Below the pieces are notes generated by a model that was not told where the DNA came from, made no database searches, and was given only the letters and a program-made list of their open reading frames with translations. A stretch of 64,000 bases of DNA from Myxococcales bacterium (GTDB taxonomy: Bacteria > Myxococcota > Polyangia > Nannocystales > Nannocystaceae), in NCBI GenBank assembly GCA_016793465.1, contig JAEUJW010000067.1:1-64000 (forward strand), written 5' to 3'. A program made the translations under genes and the position numbers. Shown here one piece after another: positions 45,001 to 57,024 of this stretch (its first letter is position 1; every line of letters starts with the position of its first letter).

Positions 45001-45780
45001 GTGTTCGTGCTCGCGCCGGTGTGGCCGCTCGGAGATCCGCTGGCCGGGCCGGCGGTGCTGGTGCTGACCGGGGTGGTCGCCGGCGTCGCCAACACGCTGG
45101 CCGGCGGGGGGTCGTTCCTGGTGCTGCCGATTTTGATCGGGCTCGGGCTGACCCCGGGGGTGGCCAACGCGACCAGCCGCATCGGCGTGCTGGCGCACGG
45201 GCTGGGCGCGACGGCGACGTTCGCCCGCACCAAGTCGCTGCACGCCGGGGTGGTGGCGAAGCTGGCGCCGGCGATGTGCGCGGGCGCGGTGTTCGGGGCG
45301 TGGCTGGCGACGCGCCTCGACGACGCGCTGCTGCGGCCGCTGTTCGGGGCGATCCTGGTGCTGTGGGCGGTGGTGTTGATCGTGCGGCCGGGGCGCTTCG
45401 TGGCCCCGGCCGAGGCCCACGCGCCGCGCGAGCCGGGGTGGCTGGCGTACGGGCTGGCGCTGCTGGTCGGAGTTTATGGCGGGTTCTTGCAGGCGGGCGT
45501 CGGCTTCCCGCTGATGGCGCTGCTGGTGTGGTTGCTGGGGCACGACACGCTGCGCGCCAACGCGGCGAAGGTCGCGCTGGTGTTCGTGTACACGGTGCTG
45601 GTGATGGCCGTGTTCGCGGCGGCCGGGCAGGTGGCGTGGCGCGAGGGGGCGATCCTCGCGGTCGGGATGGTGATCGGCGGGGTGATCGGCGCGCGCGCGC
45701 AGGTCCACGTCGGGCCCGCGCTGGTGCGCTGGGCCTTGGTCGTGATGGTGGCGATCAGCGGGCTGGCGCTGCTGCTTTGA
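45001..45780 (+). CDS. TauE/SafE-family membrane transporter
   Basis: A 259-residue protein with 7-8 hydrophobic helices and the TauE/SafE signatures: GVVAGVANTLAGGGSFLVLPILIGLGLTP in the first half and YGLALLVGVYGGFLQAGVGFPLMALLV in the second, reflecting the internal inverted repeat. The family exports sulfite, sulfoacetate or other organic anions; the substrate is unknown. A TATGGT box (44995-45000) abuts the GTG at 45001, so the alternative GTG at 45007 would be a better leaderless start. Confidence 0.88.
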   Translation: MFVLAPVWPLGDPLAGPAVLVLTGVVAGVANTLAGGGSFLVLPILIGLGLTPGVANATSRIGVLAHGLGATATFARTKSLHAGVVAKLAPAMCAGAVFGAWLATRLDDALLRPLFGAILVLWAVVLIVRPGRFVAPAEAHAPREPGWLAYGLALLVGVYGGFLQAGVGFPLMALLVWLLGHDTLRANAAKVALVFVYTVLVMAVFAAAGQVAWREGAILAVGMVIGGVIGARAQVHVGPALVRWALVVMVAISGLALLL

Positions 45781-45789
45781 GGTGGAGGA

Positions 45790-45819
45790 CACGGGCATGT
45801 CCCGGGGGACATGTCCGTG
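45790..45819. terminator. Hairpin between convergent transporter and RtcB-like genes
   Basis: CACGGGCATGTCC (45790-45802) and GGACATGTCCGTG (45807-45819) pair with one mismatch around a CGGG loop. The arrangement resembles the 39285-39326 hairpin with the same GGGACA core, suggesting a related element used at convergent gene ends. Confidence 0.7.
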
Positions 45820-45822
45820 CGG

Positions 45823-46866
45823 TCAGGCGCCTTTGAAGCAGAGCAGCGGGCGCAGCGTGCGGACCACGCGGGTGAGCTCGCGTTGCGCGCGCATGACGGC
45901 GCCGATGTTCTTGTAGGCGGCCGGGGCCTCGTCGCGCAGGGCCTCGGCGCTGCGGTGGTCGAACCACACGCCGCGCATCTGCTCGACCAGGGCCTCGCGG
46001 GAGATCCTGCGGCGAGCGTCGCTGCGCGCGAGCTGGCGGCCGGCGCCGTGGCTGCTCGAGCAGAGGGCGGCGGTGCAGCCGCGGCCGCGCACGTGGTAGC
46101 TCGGCGCGCCCATCGAGCCGGGGATCACGCCGGGCTCGTCAAGGGCGGCCGAGATGGCGCCCTTGCGGTGGACCCACATGGCCTCGCCGGCGTGGGTCTC
46201 GCGGCGGACGAAGTTGTGGTGGCAGGCGAAGCCGGAGTCGGGCACGGCCTGTACTTTGAGGCAGGTCGCGACGACCTCGGCGGCGCGCTGGCACAGGCGC
46301 TCGCGGCTGCGGGCGGCGTAGTCGAGGGCCCATGCCATGTCGGCGAGGTAGGCGGCGCCCTCGGGGCTTTCGCCCTGGATGCCGCGCAGACCGCCGCCGA
46401 TGGGGGTGGCCTGGGTGTCGTGGTGGTCGCGGATGGCCTGGCCGAGGCTGCGCGAGCCGCTGTGGACCATGAGCCACAGGCGGTCGTCGTCGTCGGCCTG
46501 CAGCTCGACGAAGTGGTTGCCGCGGCCGAGCGTGCCGAGCTGGAGGCCGGCGGTCCTGCGCTTGTGCGACTCGAGCGCGGGCGTCGAGAGCGGGCGCTCG
46601 GCGAGGTCGGCGGGCAGCGGGTGCTCGCCGTGCGGGTGGCGCAGGGTCGGGATGGCGCGCGCGAGGCCGGCGAGCACGGCGGCGGGCAGCAGCGCGGTGC
46701 GGGTGGCGACCACGGTGCCGACGCACACCTCCTCCGCGAGGTGGACGTCGGGCATGACGGCGACGCGGGCGACGTCGTGGGAGCGACACAGGCGCGCGAG
46801 GGCGGCCTTGACGTCGGCGGGCGGCGGCTCGGCCGTCCATTGCTGAAGGATCGGCGCGTGCTTCAT
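45823..46866 (-). CDS. RtcB-family protein lacking the catalytic Cys segment
   Basis: A 347-residue protein clearly of the RtcB RNA-ligase family: MPDVHL (38-43), LGTLGRGNHFVEL (110-122), HSGSRSLG (135-142), CHHN (215-218), PGSMGAPSY (249-257) and the SHGAGR guanylylation motif with His 273. In E. coli RtcB, PAAV is followed by VDIGCGM, holding Mn ligands Asp75 and Cys78. Here V64 runs straight into LAGLARAIPTLRHPHG, so that stretch of roughly 20 residues is gone in frame. Metal binding and 3'-phosphate ligation are probably impaired. AGGAGG lies 7 bases before the ATG. It overlaps the RbfA-like gene by 4 bases. Confidence 0.85.
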   Translation of the reverse strand: MKHAPILQQWTAEPPPADVKAALARLCRSHDVARVAVMPDVHLAEEVCVGTVVATRTALLPAAVLAGLARAIPTLRHPHGEHPLPADLAERPLSTPALESHKRRTAGLQLGTLGRGNHFVELQADDDDRLWLMVHSGSRSLGQAIRDHHDTQATPIGGGLRGIQGESPEGAAYLADMAWALDYAARSRERLCQRAAEVVATCLKVQAVPDSGFACHHNFVRRETHAGEAMWVHRKGAISAALDEPGVIPGSMGAPSYHVRGRGCTAALCSSSHGAGRQLARSDARRRISREALVEQMRGVWFDHRSAEALRDEAPAAYKNIGAVMRAQRELTRVVRTLRPLLCFKGA

Positions 46867-47210
46867 GCGTCGTCCTCCTGGCGCGGGGTGAGGCGCAGGA
46901 CCTCGAACACGAGGTCCGGGGTGCGCTTGCGGTGGATCGCCTCGGCGACCTCGCCGCGGAGGTACGGACGCAGGGCGTCGAGCCGCGGCAGGACCTCCAC
47001 GACGTCGGGCTGGGCGAGGCCGGGCGGGCTGGCGAGGCGAACGATCAATCGTCCGCTGCCGGGCTCGGGCACGACCTCGACGACGTAGAGGTCCTGCAGC
47101 GCGGGGTCGTCGACCTCGCCCGCGAGCACGAGGCCGATGCGCTCCTCGACTTGCCGGCACAGTTGATCGACCTTGCGCCGGGCCCGGGCTGGTTGTTGCT
47201 GGCCGAACAT
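46863..47210 (-). CDS. RbfA-like ribosome-binding factor
   Basis: A 115-residue protein with the RbfA pattern: RKVDQLCRQVEERIGLVLAGEVDDPALQDLYVVEVVPEPG, then RPYLRGEVAEAIHRKRTPDLVFEV. RbfA is a KH-like factor that binds 16S rRNA during 30S maturation. It starts at the ATG at 47210; an alternative ATG at 47285 adds a basic N-terminus. The stop overlaps the RtcB-like ATG (ATGA), so the pair is translated together. Because a genome normally has another rbfA in the nusA-infB operon, this may be a specialised paralogue. Fit is good but not certain. Confidence 0.7.
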   Translation of the reverse strand: MFGQQQPARARRKVDQLCRQVEERIGLVLAGEVDDPALQDLYVVEVVPEPGSGRLIVRLASPPGLAQPDVVEVLPRLDALRPYLRGEVAEAIHRKRTPDLVFEVLRLTPRQEDDA

Positions 47211-47641
47211 GGCGGCCGGATCGGGGTGGTATTCAGTTGTGGCCGGGCCGCGACGGCGCCGGCGAGATTGATCTCGATGATGCATAAATGCGTTCGCAAG
47301 GCCGCTACGCGTCGGTTTACGACGCTCGGCGGCAGACACACGGACACGGAAACACAGCTCCCGTCAGACCATTATTAAAAATGGATCGACGGAGACTGAA
47401 CTCTACGCGCGCGCGATGTGGACAAGGGAACGCATGACACGATGCTCCGGCTAAGAGCGAGGCGGCAAGTTACAACACGCGATGACGATGTGCAAGCGGC
47501 GGCTTTCGAGGAGGTGACAACTTCTTCGAAGCGGATGGTCGGCCGCTCGCCGGGTGAGGCGCACGCAGCACGCTGCGATCACGCGTGATGGTGGGGGCGC
47601 GAATTTTTTCGGGCGAGGTGCGGCGTGCTAGAGCGGCGGCG
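47211..47641. other. 431-bp region without a recognised gene
   Basis: Divergent gap between the RbfA-like and Rpn-like genes. Base composition is noticeably richer in A and T than its surroundings, with CATTATTAAAAATGG near 47370, and it contains short inverted stretches (CTTCTTCGAAG). A TAGAGC box ends 8 bases before the ATG at 47642. No coding frame with typical codon use is seen. It may hold promoters and 5' regions, or a remnant of acquired DNA. Confidence 0.5.
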
Positions 47642-48547
47642 ATGGCGGGCAACCAACACGATGGGGTCGTCCAATTGTTCCGCGAGCACCCGGAGCTGGC
47701 CGCGAAGCTGCTCGAGAGGTTGCTCGGCGTGACGGTGCCGGAGCACGTGCGCTCGACCGTGACGGAGTCGGTACTCGGCAAGCTGGCGCCGCCGCCGCTC
47801 ACGGCGGACCTGGTGGTCGAGCTGGTCGATGCCGAGGGTCGGCCGCAGCTGGTGACGATCATCGAGGTGCAGGGCAAGGAGGATCCGGACAAGCTGCTGT
47901 CGTGGCCGACGTATCAGACGCTCGCCCGCTACTCGCGGCGCTGCGACGCGTGTGTCGTGGTCGTGACCTGGGACGACGACGTCGAGGCGTGGGCGAGCCG
48001 ACCGATCCGGCTGGGACCGGGCAACGACGGGTTTCGTGTGCACGTGCTGGGGCCGCGGCGGTTCCCGCCGATCGTCGATCCGGCGGCGGTCGCGGTCGAC
48101 CCGACGCTGGCGGTGCTGACGTACATGGCCCACGGCAACGAGGCCGGCGGCATCGAGGTGCTGTACGCGACGCTCGCGGCCGTGCCGGAGGTGGACAGGG
48201 AAAATCGCAGGGTGTACGCTGCTCTCCTCTTCACGAAGGTCAGCGCGGCGCTGAGGGCGGCGCTGAAGGCGAAGGTGACCGAGATGCAGAGTTCCCCCGA
48301 AACCGAGCTTCCAGACATCCTGCAGTGGTTCGTCGACCTGGGCGAGGCGAGGGGCGCGGCGAAGGGCGAGGCGAAGGGCGAGGCGAAGGGCGAGGCTAAG
48401 GCGCTGCTCAAGATCCTCGAGGTCCGTGGGATCGGCGTTCAGCCCGATCAGCGGGACAGGATCTTGGAGTGCCGGGACGAGGTGCAGCTCGAGGGCTGGA
48501 TCGCCCGTGCGGCGCTCGCCCGCACGGCGGACGAAGTGTTCGCTTAG
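47642..48547 (+). CDS. Rpn-like PD-(D/E)XK family protein
   Basis: A 301-residue protein of the large myxobacterial and streptomycete family related to Rpn recombination-promoting nucleases. It has FREHPELAAKLLERLLGV, then a core TADLVVELVDAEGRPQLVTIIEVQG whose Asp and Glu-x-Gln match a PD-(D/E)XK site, and KLLSWPTYQTLARYSRRCDACVVVV and VLTYMAHGN. The C-terminus has AKGEAKGEAKGEAKAL, coded by a 12-base tandem repeat that varies among relatives. Members are often multi-copy and horizontally mobile; nuclease activity is not shown here. The stop overlaps the convergent gene's stop. Confidence 0.75.
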   Translation: MAGNQHDGVVQLFREHPELAAKLLERLLGVTVPEHVRSTVTESVLGKLAPPPLTADLVVELVDAEGRPQLVTIIEVQGKEDPDKLLSWPTYQTLARYSRRCDACVVVVTWDDDVEAWASRPIRLGPGNDGFRVHVLGPRRFPPIVDPAAVAVDPTLAVLTYMAHGNEAGGIEVLYATLAAVPEVDRENRRVYAALLFTKVSAALRAALKAKVTEMQSSPETELPDILQWFVDLGEARGAAKGEAKGEAKGEAKALLKILEVRGIGVQPDQRDRILECRDEVQLEGWIARAALARTADEVFA

Positions 48548-49752
48548 CCGCGCCGCGGGACCGCGGCGGTGAGGCGAGTCGTCGCGGCTTCGCGGTGCTG
48601 CGGGGTCGGGTGGAGGCGGGCGGAGAGGGCGGAGATCCAGTCGGGGGTGCTGCCGCAGCAGGCGCCGACGAGCGAGAGGCGCGGGTGGGCGTCGACCAGG
48701 GCGGTGACGCTGTCGGCGAAGGTGATGGCGTCGGTGGCGTGGGTCTGCCAGCCGTGGACCGGGTCGTTGTGGCCGGTGTGGGGGTAGAGGCCGAGCGCGA
48801 GGTCGGGGCGAGCCTCGGCGGCGGACAGCAGAGCGGGCAGGGCGGCGGGCAGGTGCTGCAGGTCGGTGCAGTTGATGAGGAGGGCCGCGAGCTCGAGGCC
48901 CTCGAGGGCCGCGATCAAACTATTAAGGGTGTCGCCGGAGAGGAGGTGGGCGTCGGGGCGGGCGACGACGGCGAGCCAGATCGGGAGGCCGAGGCCCTGG
49001 GCGGCGGACACGGCGGCGCGGGCCTCGTCGACGCGGCCGAACGTCTCGGCGAGCAGGAGGTCGCAGCCGGCCTCGGCGAGCTGGGTGGCGATGGCGCGGT
49101 GGGCGGGCAGGGCGGCCTCGCCGGGCGAGTGCTCGGGGCGGAAGCAGTCGGCGATCGGGCTGATCGCGCCGGCGATGCGGGTCTCGCGGGCGCGCGGGGA
49201 CTCGGCGGCGTGCTGCTCGCGGGCGGCGCGGGCGAGGGCGACGGAGGTGCGGGTGAGCTCGGCGGCGCGGCGCTCGAGGCCGGCGGCGGCGAGGTTCTGC
49301 GCGTGGGTGCGGAAGCTGTTGGTGGTGAGGACCTGGGCGCCGGCGCGCAGGTAGTCGAGGTGGATCTGCCGGACGACGTCGGGGGCCTCGAGCAGCGCGT
49401 GGGCCGACCACAGCGGGGCGGTCATGCGGGCGCCGCGGCGCTCGAGCTCGGTGCCGGTCGCGCCGTCGAGGAGGATCGGCGCGCGGTCGGGCGAGCGCGT
49501 CGACGGGCGCGCTGCGGCTGGTCCCGGGGAGACAGCGAGGGCCGCGTCGCCGGGGGCGGTCGCGGCTGGCCCGGGGGACAGGTCGCGGATGGCGGTCGCG
49601 GCTGGCCCGGGGGAGACAGCGAGGGCCGCGTCGCGGGGGGCGGTCGCGGCTGGCCCGGGGGACAGGTCGCGGAGGGCGGTCGCGGCTGGCCCGGGGGACA
49701 GGTCTGGGGGCGAGGTCCCCGCGGCGCGCGCTTCGGGTGGCCGCGGGGACAT
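48544..49752 (-). CDS. Homocysteine S-methyltransferase-like protein with repeat N-terminus
   Basis: A 402-residue protein whose last 310 residues match the homocysteine S-methyltransferase family: ILLDGATGTELERRG, AGAQVLTTNSFRTHAQNL, AGCDLLLAETF, the Cys-bearing INCTDLQHLP and the paired Cys GACCGSTP, consistent with zinc-bound catalysis of methyl transfer to homocysteine. The first about 85 residues are five SPGPAATA-type repeats encoded by tandem DNA (49511-49704), and no other ATG or GTG in frame exists before ILLDG. So either the enzyme has this odd extension, or translation starts at a rare codon within the repeats. Convergent to Rpn-like. Confidence 0.8.
   Translation of the reverse strand: MSPRPPEARAAGTSPPDLSPGPAATALRDLSPGPAATAPRDAALAVSPGPAATAIRDLSPGPAATAPGDAALAVSPGPAAARPSTRSPDRAPILLDGATGTELERRGARMTAPLWSAHALLEAPDVVRQIHLDYLRAGAQVLTTNSFRTHAQNLAAAGLERRAAELTRTSVALARAAREQHAAESPRARETRIAGAISPIADCFRPEHSPGEAALPAHRAIATQLAEAGCDLLLAETFGRVDEARAAVSAAQGLGLPIWLAVVARPDAHLLSGDTLNSLIAALEGLELAALLINCTDLQHLPAALPALLSAAEARPDLALGLYPHTGHNDPVHGWQTHATDAITFADSVTALVDAHPRLSLVGACCGSTPDWISALSARLHPTPQHREAATTRLTAAVPRRG
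49511..49704 (-). repeat. Tandem repeat of GGCTGGCCCGGGGGA with alternating 48/36-base spacing
   Basis: Five copies of the 15-base core start at 49516, 49564, 49600, 49648 and 49684, so spacings alternate 48, 36, 48 and 36. Units end in GACAGGTC or GAGACAGC. In the coding frame they give DLSPGPAATAxR and DAALAVSPGPAATAxR. Similar GGGGACAGGTC words occur at 39294, 39309, 17078 and 25854. Confidence 0.85.
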
Positions 49753-49756
49753 GGCG

Positions 49757-50317
49757 TCAGAGCTTGTTGTCCTCGGTCATCAGGCAGTACTTGGGGTCGC
49801 CCTCTTTGCTGATGGTCGGCATGCGGCGGCACTCGTAGCCCTCGCGGGGGCAGTCGGCGTCGCAGCCGCACTCGGGCACGCAGCCCTCGAAGTAGCCGTC
49901 GAGGCCGATGCAGTCGGCGCCCATGAAGCAGTCGGCGGCGCCCTTGACGAAGGTCGTCATGTTGTCGGGCAGGGCGCAGTTGTTGCTGCAGTAGCCGCCG
50001 GGCAGGCCGTAGACCATCAGGATGTCCTTCAGGCACTTGGCGTCGGGCGTGCCGATGAAGTCGACGCAGTCGGCGTCGACGTCGCAGGGCTGGCCGTAGT
50101 TGGCCATGAGGTCCTTGCCCATGCAGACCTCCATGGCGCCGGTGGTGGGCGTGGCGGTGCTCTCTTCGCTGCCGGCTTCGCTGCCGGACTCGCTGCCGGG
50201 GTCGGAGGGGTCGGAGTTGCTGACGCTCGAGGTGCTGCTGTTCGACGACGTGCTTTTATCGTCGCCGCATGCCGTCGCGAGCAGCGCGAGGGCGAAGGTC
50301 AAACAGGCTGTGCGCAT
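49757..50317 (-). CDS. Small Cys-rich lipoprotein
   Basis: A 186-residue protein with lipobox LLATAC (Cys 17), then an S/D/E/G linker (NSSTSSVSNSDPSDPGSE) and a Cys-rich mature domain (PCDVDADCVDFIGTPDAKC, YCSNNCALPD, GCVPECGCDADCPREGYEC). ATG at 50317 is used because a TACCCT box on the minus strand ends 6 bases before it. Domain style matches the 38401 lipoprotein. Located upstream of the methyltransferase with a 4-base gap. Function unknown. Confidence 0.75.
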   Translation of the reverse strand: MRTACLTFALALLATACGDDKSTSSNSSTSSVSNSDPSDPGSESGSEAGSEESTATPTTGAMEVCMGKDLMANYGQPCDVDADCVDFIGTPDAKCLKDILMVYGLPGGYCSNNCALPDNMTTFVKGAADCFMGADCIGLDGYFEGCVPECGCDADCPREGYECRRMPTISKEGDPKYCLMTEDNKL

Positions 50318-50369
50318 GGCCGCAGGGTACGCATGCGGGCCGCGTGGAGGCCAGCATATGTCCGCAAGT

Positions 50370-51581
50370 TCATGTGCGCTCGAGCACGACGGCGATACCC
50401 TGGCCGACGCCGATGCACATGGTCGCGAGCCCCCAGCGGGTGCGGGTGCGGGCGAGACCATGAGTCAAGGTGGTCACGATGCGGGCGCCGGAGCAGCCGA
50501 GCGGGTGGCCGAGGGCGATGGCGCCGCCGGCGGGGTTGACCCTGGCGGGGTCGAGGTCGAGGGAGCGCATGGAGGCGACGGTCTGGCTGGCGAAGGCCTC
50601 GTTGAGCTCGGCCATGCCGATGTCGGCGGGGCCGATGCCGGCGCGCTTGAAGGCGATGCGGGAGGCGGGCACGGGGCCGATGCCCATGACGCCGGGGGCC
50701 ACGCCAGCGTGGCCCCACGCGGCGATGCGGGCCATGGGTCGCAGGCCGAGGGCGTGGGCCTTGGCGAGGCTGGTGAGGAGGACGGCGGAGGCGCCGTCGT
50801 TGAGCGGGGAGGAGTTGCCGGCGGTCACGGTGCCGCCTGGCTTGAACACGGGCTTCAGTTTGGCGAGCTGCTCGCGGGTGGTGTCGCGGCGCACGCACTC
50901 GTCGCTGGCGAAGCGGGTCGACTCGCCGCCCTTCGGCGCGGGCAGATCGATCGGCACGATCTCGTCGTCGAACCAGCCCTCGTCCTGGGCGGCGGCGGCG
51001 CGCTGGTGGCTCGTCAGGGCCCACGCGTCCTGGTCGTCGCGGGTCACGTGGTAGCGCTCGGCCACGTTCTCGGCGGTGATGCCGAGCGGCTCGGTGCCGT
51101 AGAGGCGCTCCATCGCCGGGTTGACCATGCGCCAGCCGAGCGCGGTGTCGAAGAGCTGGGCGTCGCGCGCGAACGCCTCGCCGGCCTTCGGCATGACGAA
51201 CGGGGCGCGGGTCATGCTCTCGACGCCGCCGGCGATGTAGACCTCGCCCTCGCCGACGAGGATCGACTTGGCGGCCTGCAGCACGGCCTCCATGCCCGAG
51301 CCGCACAGGCGGTTGACGGTCACGCCGGGGACCTCGACCGGCAGGCCCGCGAGCAGCAGGGCCATGCGCGCGACGTCGCGGTTGTCCTCGCCGGCCTGGT
51401 TGGCCGCGCCGAAGTAGACGTCGGCGAGCTGTTCCATGGCCGCGGTGTTGTGCTCGGCGTGCCAGCGCACGACGTGGGCGGCGAGGTCGTCCGGGCGCAC
51501 CGGGGCCAGGCTGCCGCGGAACCGGCCGATCGGTGTGCGAACGGCGGCGACGATGACAGGCGTGCGAGCGTCGGAGGTCAT
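50370..51581 (-). CDS. Thiolase (acetyl-CoA C-acyltransferase)
   Basis: A 403-residue type II/III thiolase with all family landmarks: VAAVRTPIGRFRGSL at the N-terminus, nucleophile Cys 93 in NRLCGSGMEAV, HPLGCSGARI with the GGAIALGHPLGCSGAR motif, NEAFA and the second catalytic Cys in CIGVGQG. Enzymes of this type cleave 3-oxoacyl-CoA (beta-oxidation) or condense two acetyl-CoA. Length and motifs are normal for FadA/PcaF-like enzymes, and which reaction dominates cannot be read. No fatty-acid oxidation partners are adjacent. Cytoplasmic. Confidence 0.92.
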   Translation of the reverse strand: MTSDARTPVIVAAVRTPIGRFRGSLAPVRPDDLAAHVVRWHAEHNTAAMEQLADVYFGAANQAGEDNRDVARMALLLAGLPVEVPGVTVNRLCGSGMEAVLQAAKSILVGEGEVYIAGGVESMTRAPFVMPKAGEAFARDAQLFDTALGWRMVNPAMERLYGTEPLGITAENVAERYHVTRDDQDAWALTSHQRAAAAQDEGWFDDEIVPIDLPAPKGGESTRFASDECVRRDTTREQLAKLKPVFKPGGTVTAGNSSPLNDGASAVLLTSLAKAHALGLRPMARIAAWGHAGVAPGVMGIGPVPASRIAFKRAGIGPADIGMAELNEAFASQTVASMRSLDLDPARVNPAGGAIALGHPLGCSGARIVTTLTHGLARTRTRWGLATMCIGVGQGIAVVLERT

Positions 51582-51742
51582 GGGGCATCTGGGGTACCAC
51601 GACCGGACCCGGGCGCCGGGCGCCGCCAGGCTTGCCCTTTCTCACGGAAACGCGGCGGAGCGGGCGCGTGGCGGCGGTTTGCGGGCTGCGCGGGTGGGGC
51701 GCGGGCTTTCAGGCGCGCGGGGGCCTGATAGGCTGCCGGCGG

Positions 51743-55573
<3,831 letters not shown>

Positions 55574-55623
55574 CGAGCTGTATCCTCGGGGCGCGGGGCC
55601 GGCGTGGGTCGGGGGGGACGAGC

Positions 55624-57024
55624 ATGCATCGTGGGGACGTCGAGGATGGGAGTCGGGGCGAGCTGCTGCAGCGCGAGGCGGCGACGTTCCTCGAGGCGAT
55701 CGCCGCGCGGCCGGCGGACGACCTCTACGCGCAGCTCGACGCCGAGGTTGCGCAGGACACGGCGGTGCGCGGCGGGCCGGTGCGCTGGCGGCGGGTCGCC
55801 GAGCTCGGCGGGGAGATCCTCCGCGGGGTCGCCAAGGACCTGCGCGTGGCCGTGTACACCGCGTTCGCGCTGTACCGGACGCGCGGCGCGGAGGGCCTGG
55901 CGATCGGGCTCGGCGTGATCGACGGCCTGCTCGAGCGGGCCTGGGCCACGCTGGTGCCGCCGCGCCCGCGCGGGCGGGTCCAGGCGATCGCCTGGCTGCT
56001 CGAGCGCCTCGAGCAGACCACGCGCGACGAGCAGCCGCGGCTGCTCGACGTCGACGGCTGGCGGCTGGTGCGGGCGCTCAGCGAGCGCCTCGAGGCGCGC
56101 GTGCGGGCGAGGTTCGGCGCGCAGGCGCCGGAGTTCGCGGGCTGGAGGGCGGCGCTCGAGTGGGTCGAGCGGGCGCTCGCGGCCCTGCTCGAGGCGGCGG
56201 GGCCGGGCCGCGGGGCGACGAGCGCCGCGGGCCGACGCGGCGAGCGCGAGGCGGCGGGCGGCGAGCGGCGGATCCTCGAGGTCGGCCTGCCGCGCCGGCT
56301 GATCGCCCAGGTCGGGGTGCCGCTGCACGTGCTGCTGCGCGTGCCGGGCACGCCCTCGCTGCTCGAGCGGCTGGCCGCGGCCGAGCCGCCGCGCTCGGAG
56401 GGCGAGGCGGCGTGGCACGACTTCCCGCCCGCGGCCGGCGGCGAGGCGGTGCCGCTGAGCGTGAGCGTGAGCCTGCAGGGCGACGACTTCCGCTGCGCCG
56501 ACACCCGCAAGCGCGTGCGCCTCGGCCGCGGGCGCGACGCGCCGCTGCTGACGTTCTTCGTGGCGCCGCGGCGCGCGGGTCCGGTGAGCGTGAGCGTCGA
56601 GGTCGCGATCGACGGCGAGGTGGTGGTCGGCGGCGAGCAGGTGTGGCGCGTGTGCGTCGAGCGCGGCGCCGCGGGCGAGCCGGCCCAGGCGGGCTTCGTG
56701 TGCCAGAGCGGCGCGCTGCCGGGGCTGTACGCGTCGGCGGGGGCGGGCGGGCGCGCGGCCGAGGTCGCCCTGCACGCGCTGCTGTGCGAGCTGTTCACGC
56801 CCGACGAGCTGTACCGCTGGATGCGGCTCAACTTCGCCGCGTGGTCGGTGGAGGTGCCCGGGGCGGCGTCGGTCAACGAGGTGGCGTACGCGGTGGTCGA
56901 CAGCGGGGCGCGGCTGGGGCGGCTCGACGAGTGGTTCTTCGAGGCGCTCGCGGCCCAGTTCCCGCTGCAGGTCGAGCGCATCGCCGGCGTGCGCCGGGGC
57001 TTCGCGGGGGGAGGTGCGGCGTGA
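55624..57024 (+). CDS. ImpA_N (TssA-like) protein with C-terminal EAD-like domain
   Basis: A 466-residue protein. The N-terminal part (about 20-130) matches the ImpA_N domain of type VI secretion TssA: DLYAQLDAEVAQDT, VRWRRVAELGGEILRG, KDLRVAVYTAFALYRTRG, AWATLVPPRPRGRVQAIAWLLERL. The middle is linker and a beta-rich segment. The C-terminal 90 residues (ALHALLCELFTPDELYRWM, then NEVAYAVVDSGARLGRLDEWFFEALAAQFP) resemble effector-associated domains (EAD1-like), adaptor domains of conflict systems. No other T6SS gene is nearby. A TATCCT box at 55580 and a G-rich ribosome site precede the ATG. Follows the kinase gene by 50 bases. Confidence 0.75.
   Translation: MHRGDVEDGSRGELLQREAATFLEAIAARPADDLYAQLDAEVAQDTAVRGGPVRWRRVAELGGEILRGVAKDLRVAVYTAFALYRTRGAEGLAIGLGVIDGLLERAWATLVPPRPRGRVQAIAWLLERLEQTTRDEQPRLLDVDGWRLVRALSERLEARVRARFGAQAPEFAGWRAALEWVERALAALLEAAGPGRGATSAAGRRGEREAAGGERRILEVGLPRRLIAQVGVPLHVLLRVPGTPSLLERLAAAEPPRSEGEAAWHDFPPAAGGEAVPLSVSVSLQGDDFRCADTRKRVRLGRGRDAPLLTFFVAPRRAGPVSVSVEVAIDGEVVVGGEQVWRVCVERGAAGEPAQAGFVCQSGALPGLYASAGAGGRAAEVALHALLCELFTPDELYRWMRLNFAAWSVEVPGAASVNEVAYAVVDSGARLGRLDEWFFEALAAQFPLQVERIAGVRRGFAGGGAA

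Noticed and set aside
46139..46840. Second minus-strand frame over the RtcB-like gene, suggesting a frameshift
   Set aside because: All RtcB motifs lie in one uninterrupted frame; the other is a shadow, and the missing segment is an in-frame gap.
55624..57024. A complete type VI secretion locus
   Set aside because: Only the ImpA_N domain is present; no TssB, TssC, VgrG, Hcp or ClpV genes are in the window.
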